The notes below the pieces were generated by a model. It was not told the origin of the DNA, did no database searches, and saw only the letters and a list, made by a program, of their open reading frames with translations. This document shows, piece by piece, positions 25,784 to 40,800 of a stretch of 64,000 nt of DNA; positions within the stretch are counted from its first letter, which is position 1, and every line of letters starts with the position of its first letter. This DNA comes from Phoebastria nigripes (taxonomy: Eukaryota; Chordata; Aves; Procellariiformes; Diomedeidae): the NCBI GenBank assembly GCA_035582835.1, contig JAYKAV010001887.1, positions 3,322,769 to 3,386,768 of the forward strand, written 5' to 3'. A program made the position numbers and the translations under genes.

Positions 25784-28590
25784 GAGTAGCCAAATCTGAT
25801 AAATTAGCACAGATAAAATAAGCATTTGCATGTGTTACAAATGACTTTTTACAGGAATAAAACAGTGAAAATTACAAACTGTAAAAAGGAGGACAAGTAA
25901 ATCCTGTCTCAAATTCAGAAGGGGGAAGATTTATAACTTCATACTGAAGATCAAATGGTTGAGTTCAGAAAACAAAGATTTAATATTACAATATTATACA
26001 CTACTTTACAAAATTAAATTTACTATAAGGATTACATCCATAATAGTAAACAGAACCTTAAAATCACATTTCATGGTCCCTTATTTAACAGCCATTCTGC
26101 ATCTTTGATTAAATTCTGTTAAGAAATTAATTCTAAATAAAAGTGAATCGTTCTAGTTATTGCAACACAGTCTATGTGGACTTAGACTCAAATATATTAA
26201 ATTAAGAACGATAATGAAAGCAAAGTAAAATGGATGGTAACAATGCTGGCTGAACACTAATGTGTCAAATATAGAAATAGTTTAAAAAAAAGTCTTCAAC
26301 TAGAAAAAGAGAGTACATTTGCAGTGGTAGAGTTGTCGTGCTGAGATCTAAGTACCAGAGCCACTCTTGCCTATTTTTGCAGTTCATCTTCAGTGTCCTC
26401 ATTTTTCAGTTGTAGGTAAAAATGATACATCACAGGTAGTTTGTGTGTTCATCTGTCCTATATTGCCCTTACAGCAATACAAGGTGAACCAGCAGGCCTT
26501 TCCCACTGCGAGGGAATAAACTAACGAAGTTCAATACAGACTTTCTTCCAAAGTGAAGAGAACTCCAAGAGGGTTCATCTGATTCTTGTTTATAATGTTT
26601 TGCTCTGTAAAACTTAGGGACTCTAATTCAAAGTTGTTAATTGCCACAAAGACTGACATCTTTAGCCATTAGTCTGGTGTACATAAAGCAATGAAGCCAT
26701 CTCCAACATTTATGTTTTTAAAAAAAATAAGGGATATAATAGCAAAATATAGTCATAGTAAGAACAGACTTTGAGTGGGCTGTTAGATGCAAGGATGATT
26801 TTCAACATCCGAGTGATAATATATCCAAAACACAAGTTTTAAGTCATAACCTATGCAAGTGCATAGCTTCCATTTATGATTTAAATGAAGACCCCTTCCC
26901 CCGGAAAAAAATCAGACTGTCAAAACTTAAAAAACCTCTTCACTATGACTAGAAACTGTGCAATTCTCTGAAAAGCTGTTCAAGTAAATATACTCCTGTT
27001 TGCTATGGAGACAGCAGACAGGGAAGCTTAAATTGGTTCTATAATAGTCTTTTCATGCTATTTTAGACATNGTTCTGAACTTTAGCTTCTTGTGCTCAAG
27101 CGACAAGAACAATTTCTCCAAAGAAACTCCTCCCCTGAAGTAAGGCAACTCCTGACAATCACGTGCAGCTACAGCCTGAAATGGCAGCAAATGATTACCC
27201 TATGATGTCCTTTGACATTTGTATCACAAAATGTAAGTTAACTAGCCTAATCACAGTACATGTTTGACCACTTGTAAGTGTTTTACCTGTTCAAGTTACT
27301 TGCCCCAGGAAGTAGGTTTTGCAAGACCTTTACGTTTACCACTATTAAACAAAAAAGCAAACCAAGATTTTTCCATATGAAACACTTCCACGGGCATAGG
27401 GATACAGTAACTTAAATACGCTTTACGTTGGTAGCTATCAATGATAGCTTAATCTCCAAAACAGAACAATTATCAATACACTTTTATAAAATGATTTAAA
27501 TATTTTTGTATATAAATTTTCACTTCAAGTCCAATGTCAACTTCCATCTGTAGCTCTGGCAGGGATCTGAGAGTATATTTAAAGCTTTTATTTGGTGCAT
27601 ACTGGCTTTGGACCTAGGCTCATTACACAGCTGCAGTAAAAAAAAAAAATTGAAAACTTCAAGCGTGTCTCAAACCATAAACAAATCTTCAAATGCAATA
27701 TAATATTTTTGTCTTTGGAAAAATAATTTCTTTTCCAATTTTAGTGTCAGAATATTCAATGTTGTCTCNAAACCATTCAGTTTGAATTGCCATCACAACA
27801 AACTAGCTTCAGAAACACACTAAATTTTAGGGGCCTAACATTCAGTTAATGTAAACAAGAGCCAAAAGTCTACTAAACGTAAACAAAAAAAAAATTTGAG
27901 ATAACCTTCCTTGCCCTTCCCCTCCTACACCATTCGCAAACTGAAATTAAAACTATTCCTTTTACTGAAGAAAAACAAAGCTTGCCATCTACCTAAGTCT
28001 ACTTTTGCTGCTGACTCAGCCACTGGCTTCTTAAAATGTGTCTCATATAGAGCCCNCTCCTCCCCACTCTATTTTTTAATTAGAATACTGACTTATTAAA
28101 AGCTTTAACANCTTCAGCCACCTTGTCCGGGTTAAGCTTACCTTTAGTCCTATTAGCCATAATCCAATCCAAGCACTGGATTCTATGCTTCATAAAGTAT
28201 TTGTTCGTTTCACAATGAACAGTTGTTTCATTGCTACTTTAAGCATTAAGTTGAACATTGAGATGCTCTGTCTGTAATCACTGGATGCACTTAGAAAGAA
28301 TTTCCCTGCAAATCATGATTCAGTATTGTGAGGTTTTATATCTAGCAGCAAAAAAAAATGCAAAGAGTTACAGAAATATACATTTTGAACAACAAAGAAC
28401 TCTTTATTTTACAAAATGTATTTCACCTTTTCAGTATTGCCTTTGTAAATGTACTTCATGCTGCAACTACTTACAGTAAAAACATGATTTGCAGCAAATT
28501 AAAGGTGCTCAACCAGTTCCAATAGTTTGATTTTTTTTTTTTTAAGGTACAATATTATGTAGTTGCACATTTGATTCTCAGATGTGGTCC

Positions 28591-28596
28591 TTTATT
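28591..28596 (-). terminator. Candidate proximal SEC24A poly(A) signal AATAAA
   Basis: Transcript reads GCAAATAAAGGAC, 137-142 bases past the stop codon. Would give a short 3'UTR isoform if used. Confidence 0.35.
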
Positions 28597-28732
28597 TGCT
28601 TTAGTTTGTTGAAATCACAGTGAGAACTTCTCATCAACTGCCTCAGGCCACAGATTTAATGAAGATATTACAAGCACAATCGTTCTTTACTGCAAAATCT
28701 TTCCTTAAAGAAGTGAGCCAAAGGCTAGTGTT

Positions 28733-28847
28733 TCATTTATTCACTTGCTGCTGTATATGAAGGAGGAATTCATAGTATGATAAGGCTGATTCTGTTCTGT
28801 CTTCAATCATATTTTGCAGAAAACTTGATTTCAATGGACTGTCGTCC
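28733..28847 (-). CDS. SEC24A: SEC24A exon 23 (terminal, with stop)
   Basis: DDSPLKSSFLQNMIEDRTES, then ALSYYEFLLHIQQQVNK and TGA (complement of 28733-28735). The C-terminal residues are identical to human. Confidence 0.96.
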
Positions 28848-31800
28848 CTTAAAAATGAAAATATAAGTGTTTGAGCAAAATAAATATTTGGCAAGACCTA
28901 CAGTGCAATGCATTAATAAAGTTACAGATCAAGTGGCAAGATATTTCAAAAGCTTAAGGACATATGAAAAGAGGATCTCAAATAGCCCTTGTGATTAATC
29001 CCAACAAGTGCACTTACCAGCATTTACTTCATTTATCTGCCATTAACTAAAGATTGTTATGTGACATTTAGTCTTTTTTAGTCTGTGGAAATTCTAATTG
29101 GAGACAACTCATAACAAGTCATATCTGTTGTCAAATCTGTTAGGCACAGCATGCACCATTGTTAAAACTTCCATTAGGGAAGTTAAGTATATGATATCCA
29201 AATATGTATTGTTAAGAGGTCCCTAAAGAAGCACAAAGACTGTTAAAAACCACTTACTTTATTATATATAGTATAGGAAAGAAAGGTCTCTGTTCTCTCA
29301 GCCAAGAAATGAAAGCTATTGTTCTGATGGATTCTGCAGTTTCAAGTTCTGGGAGATGTGTCTAAGAGGCAAAGGGTATCATTAATATATACATGAGATC
29401 TTTCAGGAAAAAAAAAAAACAGTAAAAGGAACACTTAAAATAGCGCAACTCTATCCTGATCAGGTATAAAGGAAACCCAGACAGNTATGTTTTGTGATGC
29501 ATAGTTGTAGTCTAGTCTCCTTTGAAAGGGCTTGAAACAGTGAAATGTGCTAAACCGGTCTAAGCAATTGGCTATCAGAATGATGATGACTGAGCTGTGA
29601 TCGATACCTATTTTATTGCAGAAATCAAAGGATTTCCCACTAACCCACTGTCCTTACTNTTCCCAAGTATTCTCAGTCTGCTCCCACAGTTCTGAGAAAC
29701 TTAATCATTGCCAGCCTCTTCTTACTGTGATTTCATGGGAAGATCTATAAAGTTTTAGCCTGGAGAAACTCCAAGAGAGGTAACAGAAATTATTTCTTTC
29801 CCTGAATCTGGATTTATAGTGAATAATAACTAGAGGGCTAATATCTGAATAGTGGTATTTTAGTTCCCGTGAAAATAATATTGTGGCGGCACTGTACGAC
29901 TAGTGTACAGCAAAGCAAGCACGTACCATAGTCTGCTGTATTGAGCCATAATTTGGAACTCCAAGGACTTGGCTGATAAAGCTCTGCCCACAGTTCTTCC
30001 CAATCCACAGAAACATTACCTGAAAGATACCCAGCAATAACAACATAATCCAATGCAAAACCACACCTCAGCAGTCTCTACACATTTTGAGTTCTCAGAA
30101 AGAACGTGTACAGTAAATTTGGATACTTTTTAAAATCACCACCACCACACAACTTACAGAGCCAGCATCCATAAGGTAAGCACCATCCCTACTCAACTTC
30201 TCCACTGACAGCTGGAGAATGGGTGGCTGAGGTATAGTTCTATCATTTATGTTAAGAGCTCCCTAAAGGAAAAAGCAAGAAGAAAAGCAGCGGTTCACAT
30301 CTTGATGCATTGAAACAGGCACAATAACAGAAGGTTAAATAAGAATAGGACGTATTACACTGAATACTGAAGCTGGACCCTTTTCCTCAGTTTAGTTCAA
30401 GTCATACTTCAAGTGCATAATTTACTAATAAATCTCTTAATGTTTTATTTAGAGGGGGCGTACTTCATCAACTTAATCTTAGTTAATTAGTTCTAGAACT
30501 GGAATATCAGATTTGTTATGTACAGAAGATGTGATTTCTAAAATTATTCAGGCTCTTATATAAACATTCTCTCACTGTTCACAGAACTACTGTGACATTT
30601 TAAAATAAAGGAAGATACAGAGGGACAAAAAGTTAAAACATACGTTATACTGTCTTTATGTACACATGATTTATAGTGCAAGATAATGACACAAGGCAAA
30701 AAACCTTCCCCATCCATCCATAGCCAGAGCACAGCTTCTCTCCAGAATTCATCAATCCAATCCCAAATAACAAATGCATAAATGCAACAAATGGGAAAAT
30801 ATGAAACAGTAAATTTTAGCTACGCAGCTTTAATGTGGAAAACTTGTGAGATTTTTAACACAAATTTATTTTCACATCATACAAATCTTTGGGACCAGAC
30901 AGACAGACCATGTAGCAATGCAAATACTTACCGCATCTGTGAGATTATCAACTCTGTACAGACTGGGATGTGTCATAAGCATGAGGTAAACAAGGGGCTG
31001 GTTTTTCACTTGACACATGGTAAAAATGCGTTCATCTAAACGTGCGTTCATCCCAGTTTGAAATGCTTTCTGCAAAAAATCAGGCATTTAATTTGACTGT
31101 AAAAGCAAAGTGAGATAAGCTGAATTTAGCACACCATCTATTGTTTATTTCTAACTTACTTAACAGTCTTAGAGTTGAGCCGTAAGTATTTTCTCAAAAT
31201 ATAGTACTTTACCACTGCTATTTTACTTCTCCATAGTTCTCTTCAGTGTTTCACATACAAATCATACAATTCTCCTTATTCCCATTTCTGCGTTCTAGAA
31301 CTTACCATGACCTTGCACCATCAATCCTTTCTAGTGAGCACTACAGCTGAGATGAAAGCACCTTGAAATATATCTCTTGTAACGTACACCTCAAAAATGC
31401 TACTTAATGGAATTTAAAAGAATAAATATTGGAGCAGTTTACAATTGGCTTCAGTGTACAGAATCTTAGGTAATTCTGGATTCACAATAAAGATACAGTC
31501 CTGGCTTGTTGGGACAAAAAAGCCCCAGCTATAACTGAAACAAGGGCTCGCTGGTCTCACTTGACTGGGTCAAACAGTTATACAGTCTTCTACATGAAAA
31601 AGCTCAAATGTCAGTATGAACATGCTAGTAGCAACATGCTGGTTAATTCCTTATCAAGAGGTATGAATCAGAAAATTCCCTCTAGAACAGAAAGGCAGCT
31701 TGTCTAATACTTAAAATGACTTCTAGTATAAGTTCAGGGAAATCCAATCAAAAAAATACTTACATTGAGCAAATATTGTGAAATGCTTTAAACCTTTTGC

Positions 31801-34800
31801 AAGAACAGCCAGCCAACTACTTCTTTGCCAGCCAGCTAGCTCTCTTAATCCACACTGAACTGCTGTTCATTTCCAGAAATGCACAAAAATTAGATTCTTG
31901 AAAAAACAGTCTACCAGTACTCTTCCACATTCTCTAGACTAGTCAGTGTCTTTAATATTTTCCTATTCCCTTGCTTATACCACTTATACTTTTGTTTTTA
32001 TACACACTTCTAAACTCCCACTTCTCAACTAGATCATTCTCCTTAGTGATATTCTTTAAACATCTTCTCTATCCCCTTTTGCTCTTCTCTGCAGGCAAGA
32101 GCGGAAGGCCCATCCATTATTACCCTGATACACTTGCTCCATAAAATTCTCCAAATCCCTCCACTTTTCATAATATAACAGACTCCAAGATAAAAACACA
32201 CATTCACCACCTGTAAAATCATATGTTATCTACCCAGGCCTGAGAAACAGTTAAATAGGCTTTGTTCTACATTGACCTTTCAAGTCATCAAATTCTGAGA
32301 TGCAGAGAAATGGAATTGTTATCTTGAGAGAACTTTATCTGTGCAAGAAGGACCGTTTTCAAAAATCTGTAAAATATCTCAGTACTCTAATGGCAAACTG
32401 CAGGAAGGCTGGTTTTATTAAACAATCTAAATCAAGCAACTTTCAATTTTGAGTCCTACAAAAATACTGAAAGAGAAGATAGATGCTATTTTGTACATCA
32501 AAGAAACGTCCTTTTACTTCAGGTTGCCATGCCAAACAGACAATCATCCTCTTGCATGGCTTCCTTTTAACTCTTACCTGTTTTAAGAGTGCCAGTACAT
32601 AAAGCGGAAAGAGCCGAAGCGAGTAGGGGGCCATGAGACCAGGTTGTTGAATGCTTAGGACTGATGAACGGTAAGCAGATAAAGAATCTATCACTGCATT
32701 GACCAAGGCATCCCGAGCGTCACTCAAGGTAGCAGAAACTGATCGGTCCACAGCTAAAAAGAGAGTACGAAGCTCAAATAAAAGGCTTTTCCTCCCCTGG
32801 TAGAAATACAGTCACATACATTAACTTTTCTCATTTTAACATATACTTCCATGCATCTTAATAAGCTTTTACTACACTATAGAGGAAGTCAAGACAAGTG
32901 GTTCAGAAAAAAAGCCAGGGGCCCATGATGATGCAGCAGACTAAGACTAAGTCCAGGTGACTACATACAACTATACTGATACTTTACCCAAGCAAAGCAT
33001 TAAAAAAAAAAACAAACCAAAACTCTTCGGTTTGCGACTCAGCACTCTTAGAAAGAATCTTTTCTTCTGATGTTACTTCCCAGAGGATTACTGCTCAGAG
33101 CTTTAGGGGTATCATCCATACATATCCAAACAAGTTCTTATCATGCTTACCCATATTGGCTAACAGCCCAGTGATGGCTTGTACATCTGCCCCTAGGTAG
33201 ACATCACTCAGTGTTGTTACAACAGGTAAGCACATAGTGTGGACACGAATTCGTCTTTCACCTGTAAGAAAAGAAAACTGTAGTCTCCAAACATAACTTT
33301 TGTTTTATGAAACAATACAAAAAATGCCACTGTTTACTCAACAGCAAAAAAAGAAAATTAAGATTTAACCTAATTTATCATAAAAGTGGTGAATCAGGCC
33401 ATTTCCAGTAGCTTTTAAAAACAGTTAGTTCTCAGTTTCTGGGTTAAGTCTACCTATTTTCAGGCCAGAACTAAGTTTCCCAAGAAACTTCTTGGTCTGG
33501 AAGAAGCAATAACATCAATAACATGTAGTAACACATCACAGCTGTGATCTTGATATTAGATAAAATAGTTTGTGTGAGTTACTGCAGCTGAATTGCAGCT
33601 GATAAATGGACACAAAAAGACTCACCTGAATACTGTACTGTTAATGCAGCTAACACTACCTGTATATCTTACCTTTGCTGGATGTGTAGAGGAGAGCTGA
33701 CTGAAAAGAAACAACTTGCATATCAGTAAGACTCTCTTCTACTGACATTTGCACAGCATATCCTGCATCTGGGTTTACGTTGGGTAATGACAACAAGTCT
33801 GTAGATCGTACAAAGAAGTTCCCATGGAAAGTATGAATGGAAAGACCTACAAGATAAGCATTGTATTGAATCAATACATTGAATTTTATTTTTATAGTTG
33901 TGAAGTACAGACACCATTTACACATCTGCCATGACTGTTAGATGGCTCTGTATCAGAATGTTAAGATCCTTCTCAATGAAATAAAGTATCTTCAGGAAAG
34001 GTAAATATCCTAAACAGACAACTAATCCATAGAATTCACAAAGCCTAGCAGAAAGCAGGAAGTTGGAAGTCAAATCAATGCAGAATAGTAGTAAGTCTCT
34101 AGATGATAAAAACAGTACCTTGTTGAAACAGCAGCCCAACAAAATTTCCAGTTTTAACCATTGTAAAATGGAACTCAGATGCCAGTAAAGATACTGCAAA
34201 TACAGTCTTTAATAAATGGTCTGATTCCTGGTACTGAATTTTACTTTTCTAATCTTTGTCTTTTAAGCATTTAAGATTACATAACAGCCAAAACACCAAT
34301 CAAAACATTCCCAAATAACAGCAAACGCCCACTTCCCCTCCGCCCCCTGCCCCCAAATCCAAAAAAACTGCGTTCAAACCTTTGGTGCATCTTATCCTCA
34401 TGACAGCCTCAAACCCAATCTTTCTAGTTAAATATCGCTTCAGTTCCTTTTGCAATTTCTCCACCTGGACAGGGTTGTGTTTATGATGGTAAGACTGGTA
34501 GTAATAGACACTACCTGCAGAATACCTTGATATACAACCTGAAACAAAAACAACATATGTTGGCAGAGTGCAGACAGTTGCTGCTGTGGTCTTTAAATAT
34601 ACCAGTTGAATACAATATTCCCTTTAATTATTAAACTGTTCACACCTGCAAATAGCTCTGTTACACAGTTATAGACCTCCATACAGAGATATAGATGCAA
34701 TACAACTATATGTTCAAGTATGTACATAGTTTCAGGTGTGAAATAATTTTCCATTGAAACTTTGGTTAAATGGAGAAAAAAAGAATTAAAATGCTAATGA

Positions 34801-37800
34801 AACTTATTCTAAAGATGTTTACACTGATGGTTAAAAGGCATAAAAGAAGGAAAGTATTTCAGCCACTTACACCAGGATCACAAGAATCCTGACTCACCAG
34901 GGGAGAATATGAAAACAGCTAGGTTAAATCAGGAAAGACTGAAAGATTACATTCTATTCACTGTCACTGCTCATCAAGGATGAATTTGCATCTTGACACA
35001 CTAGATTCATTCAAATCAGGTTCATATACTAAATGTTAACATAGATTCTATGTGTTTGCCAAAAGTACAAGAGCTACCTGCCCCAAAACAGCTTAACACG
35101 ACTTACCTAGAGAAGCCAAGTCAGAATATTGTCCGCTAAGAAGAAATAAATCCACTGCAACCTGTTGCCCTGAGCAGTCCAAGGCTAACTTCTTGTAAAA
35201 ATCAGTCGATGGTGTCAGATGTATGTCCTGTTAATACAAAGGAGTATTACAAAATACAAAGGAAATTCAAACAGATTAACACATTTACTGCCTGTTTTCA
35301 GGGACACTAATAATTGATTCTCCATCACTGATTACAGCGATATCTTAAAAAAAAAAAAAAAAAAAAAAAATCAGATCATTAATCTGTGTTTATAGCGCTT
35401 GGGGTTTTTTTTTTGTTCTTTCCACAACTTTAACAAAGGAAGGTTAGCTCAACAAGAGAACCACAAAATTAACCCAGAACAAGCAATTCCAGAACGACCT
35501 ACATGTACAGAACAGGGTAGTCAGCTCCCTCAACCATTTTGCTTTTCTAACCTTTGCGGTTGCTCTTTGGTTTGGCTCTTCTCGTGACTTTAGTGCTCCC
35601 ATTCCCACAGATGGAAGCTGTGTCTGGAAGACAGAGATTCTACCTCCAGTGGGGGACATCAGTTTAAAGGCAGCCTGTAATGCAGGCCCCAGAGCACTCT
35701 GAGTTTCCAAGGACTTGGTAAACATCTGTGGCAAGGTCCTCAACAGATCTTGAATTAGCTACAATTGAGAAAACAAAAGTATTAAGACTAAGAGTCTTCG
35801 GAGTTTTATTCTTCATAGAGCTGATTGCTGAACATACGTAAACATGCATTAACACTTCTAATATTAAGGTGGTAAATAAAAAGCCCCAGCAAAAGTCAAG
35901 TACTGTCTTGTTTCAGGTTGGCAAAAGTTTACAGTCACATAGAAAAATTAAAAGACCTCTTTTTTCCACCTCAAACTTGGCATTTAAACTGTAGGTGTTA
36001 AAGAGCATTAAGTAATCCAGAAATTATCAAGCATATCCCAAACTATGTGAATGTCACTAGTTATTTAAGGTAGTTCTTACCTCTTTGTTTTCATTTAAAT
36101 TTACTAATAAGTTTTCTGGCATTGGTATAAATACATCTGGAAGGAAAAAGAAGTTATTTTTTAAAAATGTATCAAGCTTCCCCCAATTGTATTTACCAAC
36201 CATTATACCTATTGAAAAAAGAATATAGTATCAGTGTGTAAACCCATTCAAACATAATTATGTGGATTTCTTTTTTTTCTCATAAGCATACCTGTGGCTA
36301 GAATGCCATGTTAGAGTAGCAATTGACAGGGTTGAAGGATAATCAAGACTATTAAGTAAAAAAGATTTTCTAGTGTTCATTCTGCCCTGCCCTATAACAT
36401 ACAGTGAAAGGTGACTTGAAACTAAAGGCAGAAGAACAAGCACTAAGCATCACTCACCACAGAATCTATAGCAATTTACCAAGCATCAGTATTTGGGATC
36501 ATAAGAGAAATCCAGAGAATTGTACAGATTAAACTAGAAGTTAGGAAGGCTGTCTTCATGTTTTAAGTCATGAACAGCCACAGCATTGCTCAGACATCAG
36601 GGACTTCATAGACGAACACAGACATATGCTACTTCTAAAGCCATTACTAGAGAGACTAATGATCTGATCTAGAAACTCCCACCAGATATATTTTTTTAAA
36701 AGGCTGTCAAAANCAGCAGTCATTAGTAGATACTAACCACAGAATTTATTTCTGCATACCTTCAATATCTGAAACTATAAGCATCTGAGGCTGAGAGAGA
36801 CCTTCCTGAAGACTGTAGAAATGGATTGTGCTGTCAAATGTTATGAAGCCTATTTTTGTTCTAGTGTTCCCGGGAAGCCTAAAAATGAGACATATGGTGT
36901 TCAGCAAGATGAAATTTCATTTCTGCAGGCTTTTTTTTTTTTTTTTTTTTAAANNNNNNNNNNNNNNNNNNNNNNNNNNNNNNNNNNNNNNNNNNNNNNN
37001 NNNNNNNNNNNNNNNNNNNNNNNNNNNNNNNNNNNNNNNNNNNNNNNNNNNNNNNNNNNNNNNNNNNNNNNNNNNNNNNNNNNNNNNNNNNNNNNNNNNN
37101 NNNNNNNNNNNNNNNNNNNNNNNNNNNNNNNNNNNNNNNNNNNNNNNNNNNNNNNNNNNNNNNNNNNNNNNNNNNNNNNNNNNNNNNNNNNNNNNNNNNN
37201 NNNNNNNNNNNNNNNNNNNNNNNNNNNNNNNNNNNNNNNNNNNNNNNNNNNNNNNNNNNNNNNNNNNNNNNNNNNNNNNNNNNNNNNNNNNNNNNNNNNN
37301 NNNNNNNNNNNNNNNNNNNNNNNNNNNNNNNNNNNNNNNNNNNNNNNNNNNNNNNNNNNNNNNNNNNNNNNNNNNNNNNNNNNNNNNNNNNNNNNNNNNN
37401 NNNNNNNNNNNNNNNNNNNNNNNNNNNNNNNNNNNNNNNNNNNNNNNNNNNNNNNNNNNNNNNNNNNNNNNNNNNNNNNNNNNNNNNNNNNNNNNNNNNN
37501 NNNNNNNNNNNNNNNNNNNNNNNNNNNNNNNNNNNNNNNNNNNNNNNNNNNNNNNNNNNNNNNNNNNNNNNNNNNNNNNNNNNNNNNNNNNNNNNNNNNN
37601 NNNNNNNNNNNNNNNNNNNNNNNNNNNNNNNNNNNNNNNNNNNNNNNNTAGTGGAGTCACCTAGCAGACACTCAAGCAATTTTTTAAGAGGGTAATAAGA
37701 AATGGAAGAAAAGGAAGAAATAAGCTGCAAAATACCAAGCAGCATTTATATAAGTTCAAACAGCATGTATTTTACGAAAAGTTTATTAGATGTATGCATT

Positions 37801-40800
37801 CCTTTCAGCAAATACTTATCTAAATCTCAGCTTTAAAAAGAACCAGTTCAAAAGACATCATAAGCATGATGTTTACTCCTTTTTAGGATTGGTGAAGCAG
37901 ATAGGAAAGAGCCAGACTGAGAAACAAGCCTCAAAATTACCTTTTATACTGGTGCAGCTGTGATGGGAAAAAGACTACAGCTTTATGCTACATTTTAATA
38001 CAACATTGGCCTTTNCTAACCAATGCTAGGAAATTTCTCTTCTAGACAGGAAGTACTGGCATGTTGATGACTATCACAAGTTTCATAAGAGGAACGAAAA
38101 TAGGAGATTCTAAGAAAAAGGTACTTACAAGTCAAGATTGTCTAACAAGGTCTGGCAGACTGTATTCAAGTATCCTGTCTCTATTGCATTATGAGAGACA
38201 TCAAACACAAAGAGGTACACAGGTGGTTGAGGTGGACGTAGCTGAGCAAAGAAAAGATTACCTTTAATTTTCAAAATGACTTTTATTAGATTGGGTTTAT
38301 TCATTCCACTGTAAGTTTAAACTCTATTAAAACAGCACACAGATGGTAGCTAAAACTTCCGAATGCATCTGTCTCTTATTGGGTAATTCTAGAATTATAG
38401 TTTTCTTCCAGAAGACCTACAAACACCTACATATTCTAAATACAGAAGAACTTTGACATCATAAATGTTTAGAAATTAAGAACTATCTGAAGTTCTTCCC
38501 AAGAGTTCTCGGATACACTCCTTGAGGCAGCAACTCTTCTACTGAGCTGGAAAGCATCCTCTATAACAAGTCTTTTTGTGACTTCCCTCTGGAAATACAA
38601 CAAAGGGAGAGAATAACTAAAAGTAAATAAAGCCTTACCATGTATTCAGATGGAGCCATAAACTCAATAGTAGCATTCTGGACTTCAGGTCTTTTATGAG
38701 GTTCTCCATAAACTCTTGTCACAGGATTATACATGAATTCTTCAGGAACTATGCAGATAAGTTTATATATTATTACTTCACACTAGTATTAGCTGTGCTG
38801 CATTTTAAAACAAATACATCAACTCTTTTGTGCCTGTTGGGCAACGCTTCTTGGAGAACTTACTAGGCAGGGCAGCTACTTTGTCACCTGTTAGGGTACC
38901 TTGGGAGACCATGTCAGACTCACTGTGCTCCACTAGTGACACCACTGTCTTTGCCCATGGGAAACATTTCTCATGTCTCACAGCCCCAGCATGACTGATG
39001 ATGGTACTGATATGGCCAACAATATTACACTCTCAAAGGCCAAGGTGGGAAAGGTTAACCTTAACAGTTTAAAGCAATAAGCACATTTAAAACCTACCAT
39101 CATTCACTCTATAGCACAAATTGCATTTCCATCTCCTTTGGTCTAGAAAGCTGACAAAAGGGTTAATGTATGTCCGGCATGAACGGCATCTCACAATAGT
39201 ACTTGAAGTCACCACTGGCAATTGCTGGAAAAGAAAAGCTTCCTGTTTTAAAGCATCACCACACTACAGCTATTCATCTACGATAACAGTATTATCTACA
39301 CTGTGCTTCCTGGTCAGCTAGTCAAAGCATACATGTTGAAGGAAGAAGTATTTCTGCATCCTCATAGCACTCCCACAATTCCTTAATAAGACGACTGGTC
39401 AGAACTGAGCTCTAACCTATTTGACTGCGTAGGTTCCCTTTTCAAGCCTCTGAAGTCTTGAATTTTACACTGATGGCTTAAGACCAAGTCCTACACCCAA
39501 TACAGATAAAAAAATCAGAAAAAAACCCACATCTTTAAAAAGTTACTTAAATTGTTAAGAATAACAATGTTTAAAAGAGGCACTGCTAAATTCACAAAGT
39601 CTCCTGGCTATCTGAGGACATCCAAACCCCTTTAACTTTGTTAATTCTTAATTAAGTTTAGAATTAGTACTAGGTTTGGTATAGGAAATCAATAACTACA
39701 ACTGATATGTCACAAGATAAAGCTATCTAAGCAATACTGGCATTTAGATGTGTTGCCTTCTGTCACAGTCTGAGCGCTGTGCTGCCTCTACGCTTCTGTT
39801 TTTTTGTGGTTTGGGAGGTTTTTTTGATTAAGAAGTGAGGCTTGAAAGTTTAAAAATGGTCGGGAGAAAAAATTCAGAAAAATTACAATGATATGTATGG
39901 GACAGGGAAATCTCAGTTACCAGGGTAATTTTTCTGGGCCAAGATTAGCGAACATACTTGACCTTCTTTTGTAATTCATTGTCCAGCTCTGGACTTTAAT
40001 AAAGGCATTGTTGATATTTCAGCATTTAAAGTTTTGAATATTTGTCATACCGATAAGTCTTTGAAAGGATGAAGCAGGAGCCCCAAAGGAAGTTTGGCTT
40101 TATTCAATAAGGCCTGAGTTTGAGGAATGTTAGTCAGGGTACAGCGGAACAACCTACATGGAGGACAAAGGGTTATTTTCAGAGGCTTTCAGATAATAAA
40201 ATGATGATTTCAGTAGTACAGAGCATCCTTTATATTTTTCTAGAGCTGGTGATGGTGAATTTCNGTTTCCAGATAAAGGATCTTCTCCGATTCTGTCAAA
40301 TCGTTCTGTTTTAGTCTGAGCTTGACCCACAGTACATACTTTGAGTTCTTATGTTATTTTATACACATGCTCTTTACATGGAACTGAGTGTCATTTTAGT
40401 CACTCAAGTCAAAGTTAAGCCTAACAATGTTCAAAGTTGCACCAAATCTTTATATACTAAGTGTTATTTTGGAATACCATTTTGAGGTGGCCTTATATAC
40501 AAATCTGAACCAGCAAAGTTTAAAAAGTTGTCTTAAAACTACACAAAAATATAAACAACCCCATAGTCATTTCTAGAGACTTCAGAACTCAGTGGTTTCC
40601 AAAGTGCAGATGGGCACAGTACTTTTGCAAATCCAGCCCAGCTTGTTTGTATGAACAACTTCACAAAGACGCTGTTATATTTCCTTTATCTATCATAAAA
40701 GGCTTGCAAAGCAGGAGTACCCAGTTATACGCAGTTTGTTAGGTCTCCTCAGAGAGATTACTTGAATAACCAACTGCCAGCCTCTTGTTTGACATTCTAT

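Larger units (their letters stand above)
25778..28732 (-). other. Probable SEC24A 3'UTR
   Basis: AT-rich, non-coding 2.95 kb after the SEC24A stop. AATAAA signals on the transcript strand lie at 28591-28596 (short form), about 28403, and 25778-25783 (long form). Long SEC24A 3'UTRs are usual in vertebrates, so the distal site is a reasonable end. Usage is inferred. Confidence 0.5.

Noticed and set aside
36828..37745. Open frames of about 250-290 codons across the n-run
   Set aside because: Only open because n translates to unknown residues. Inside SEC24A intron 10.
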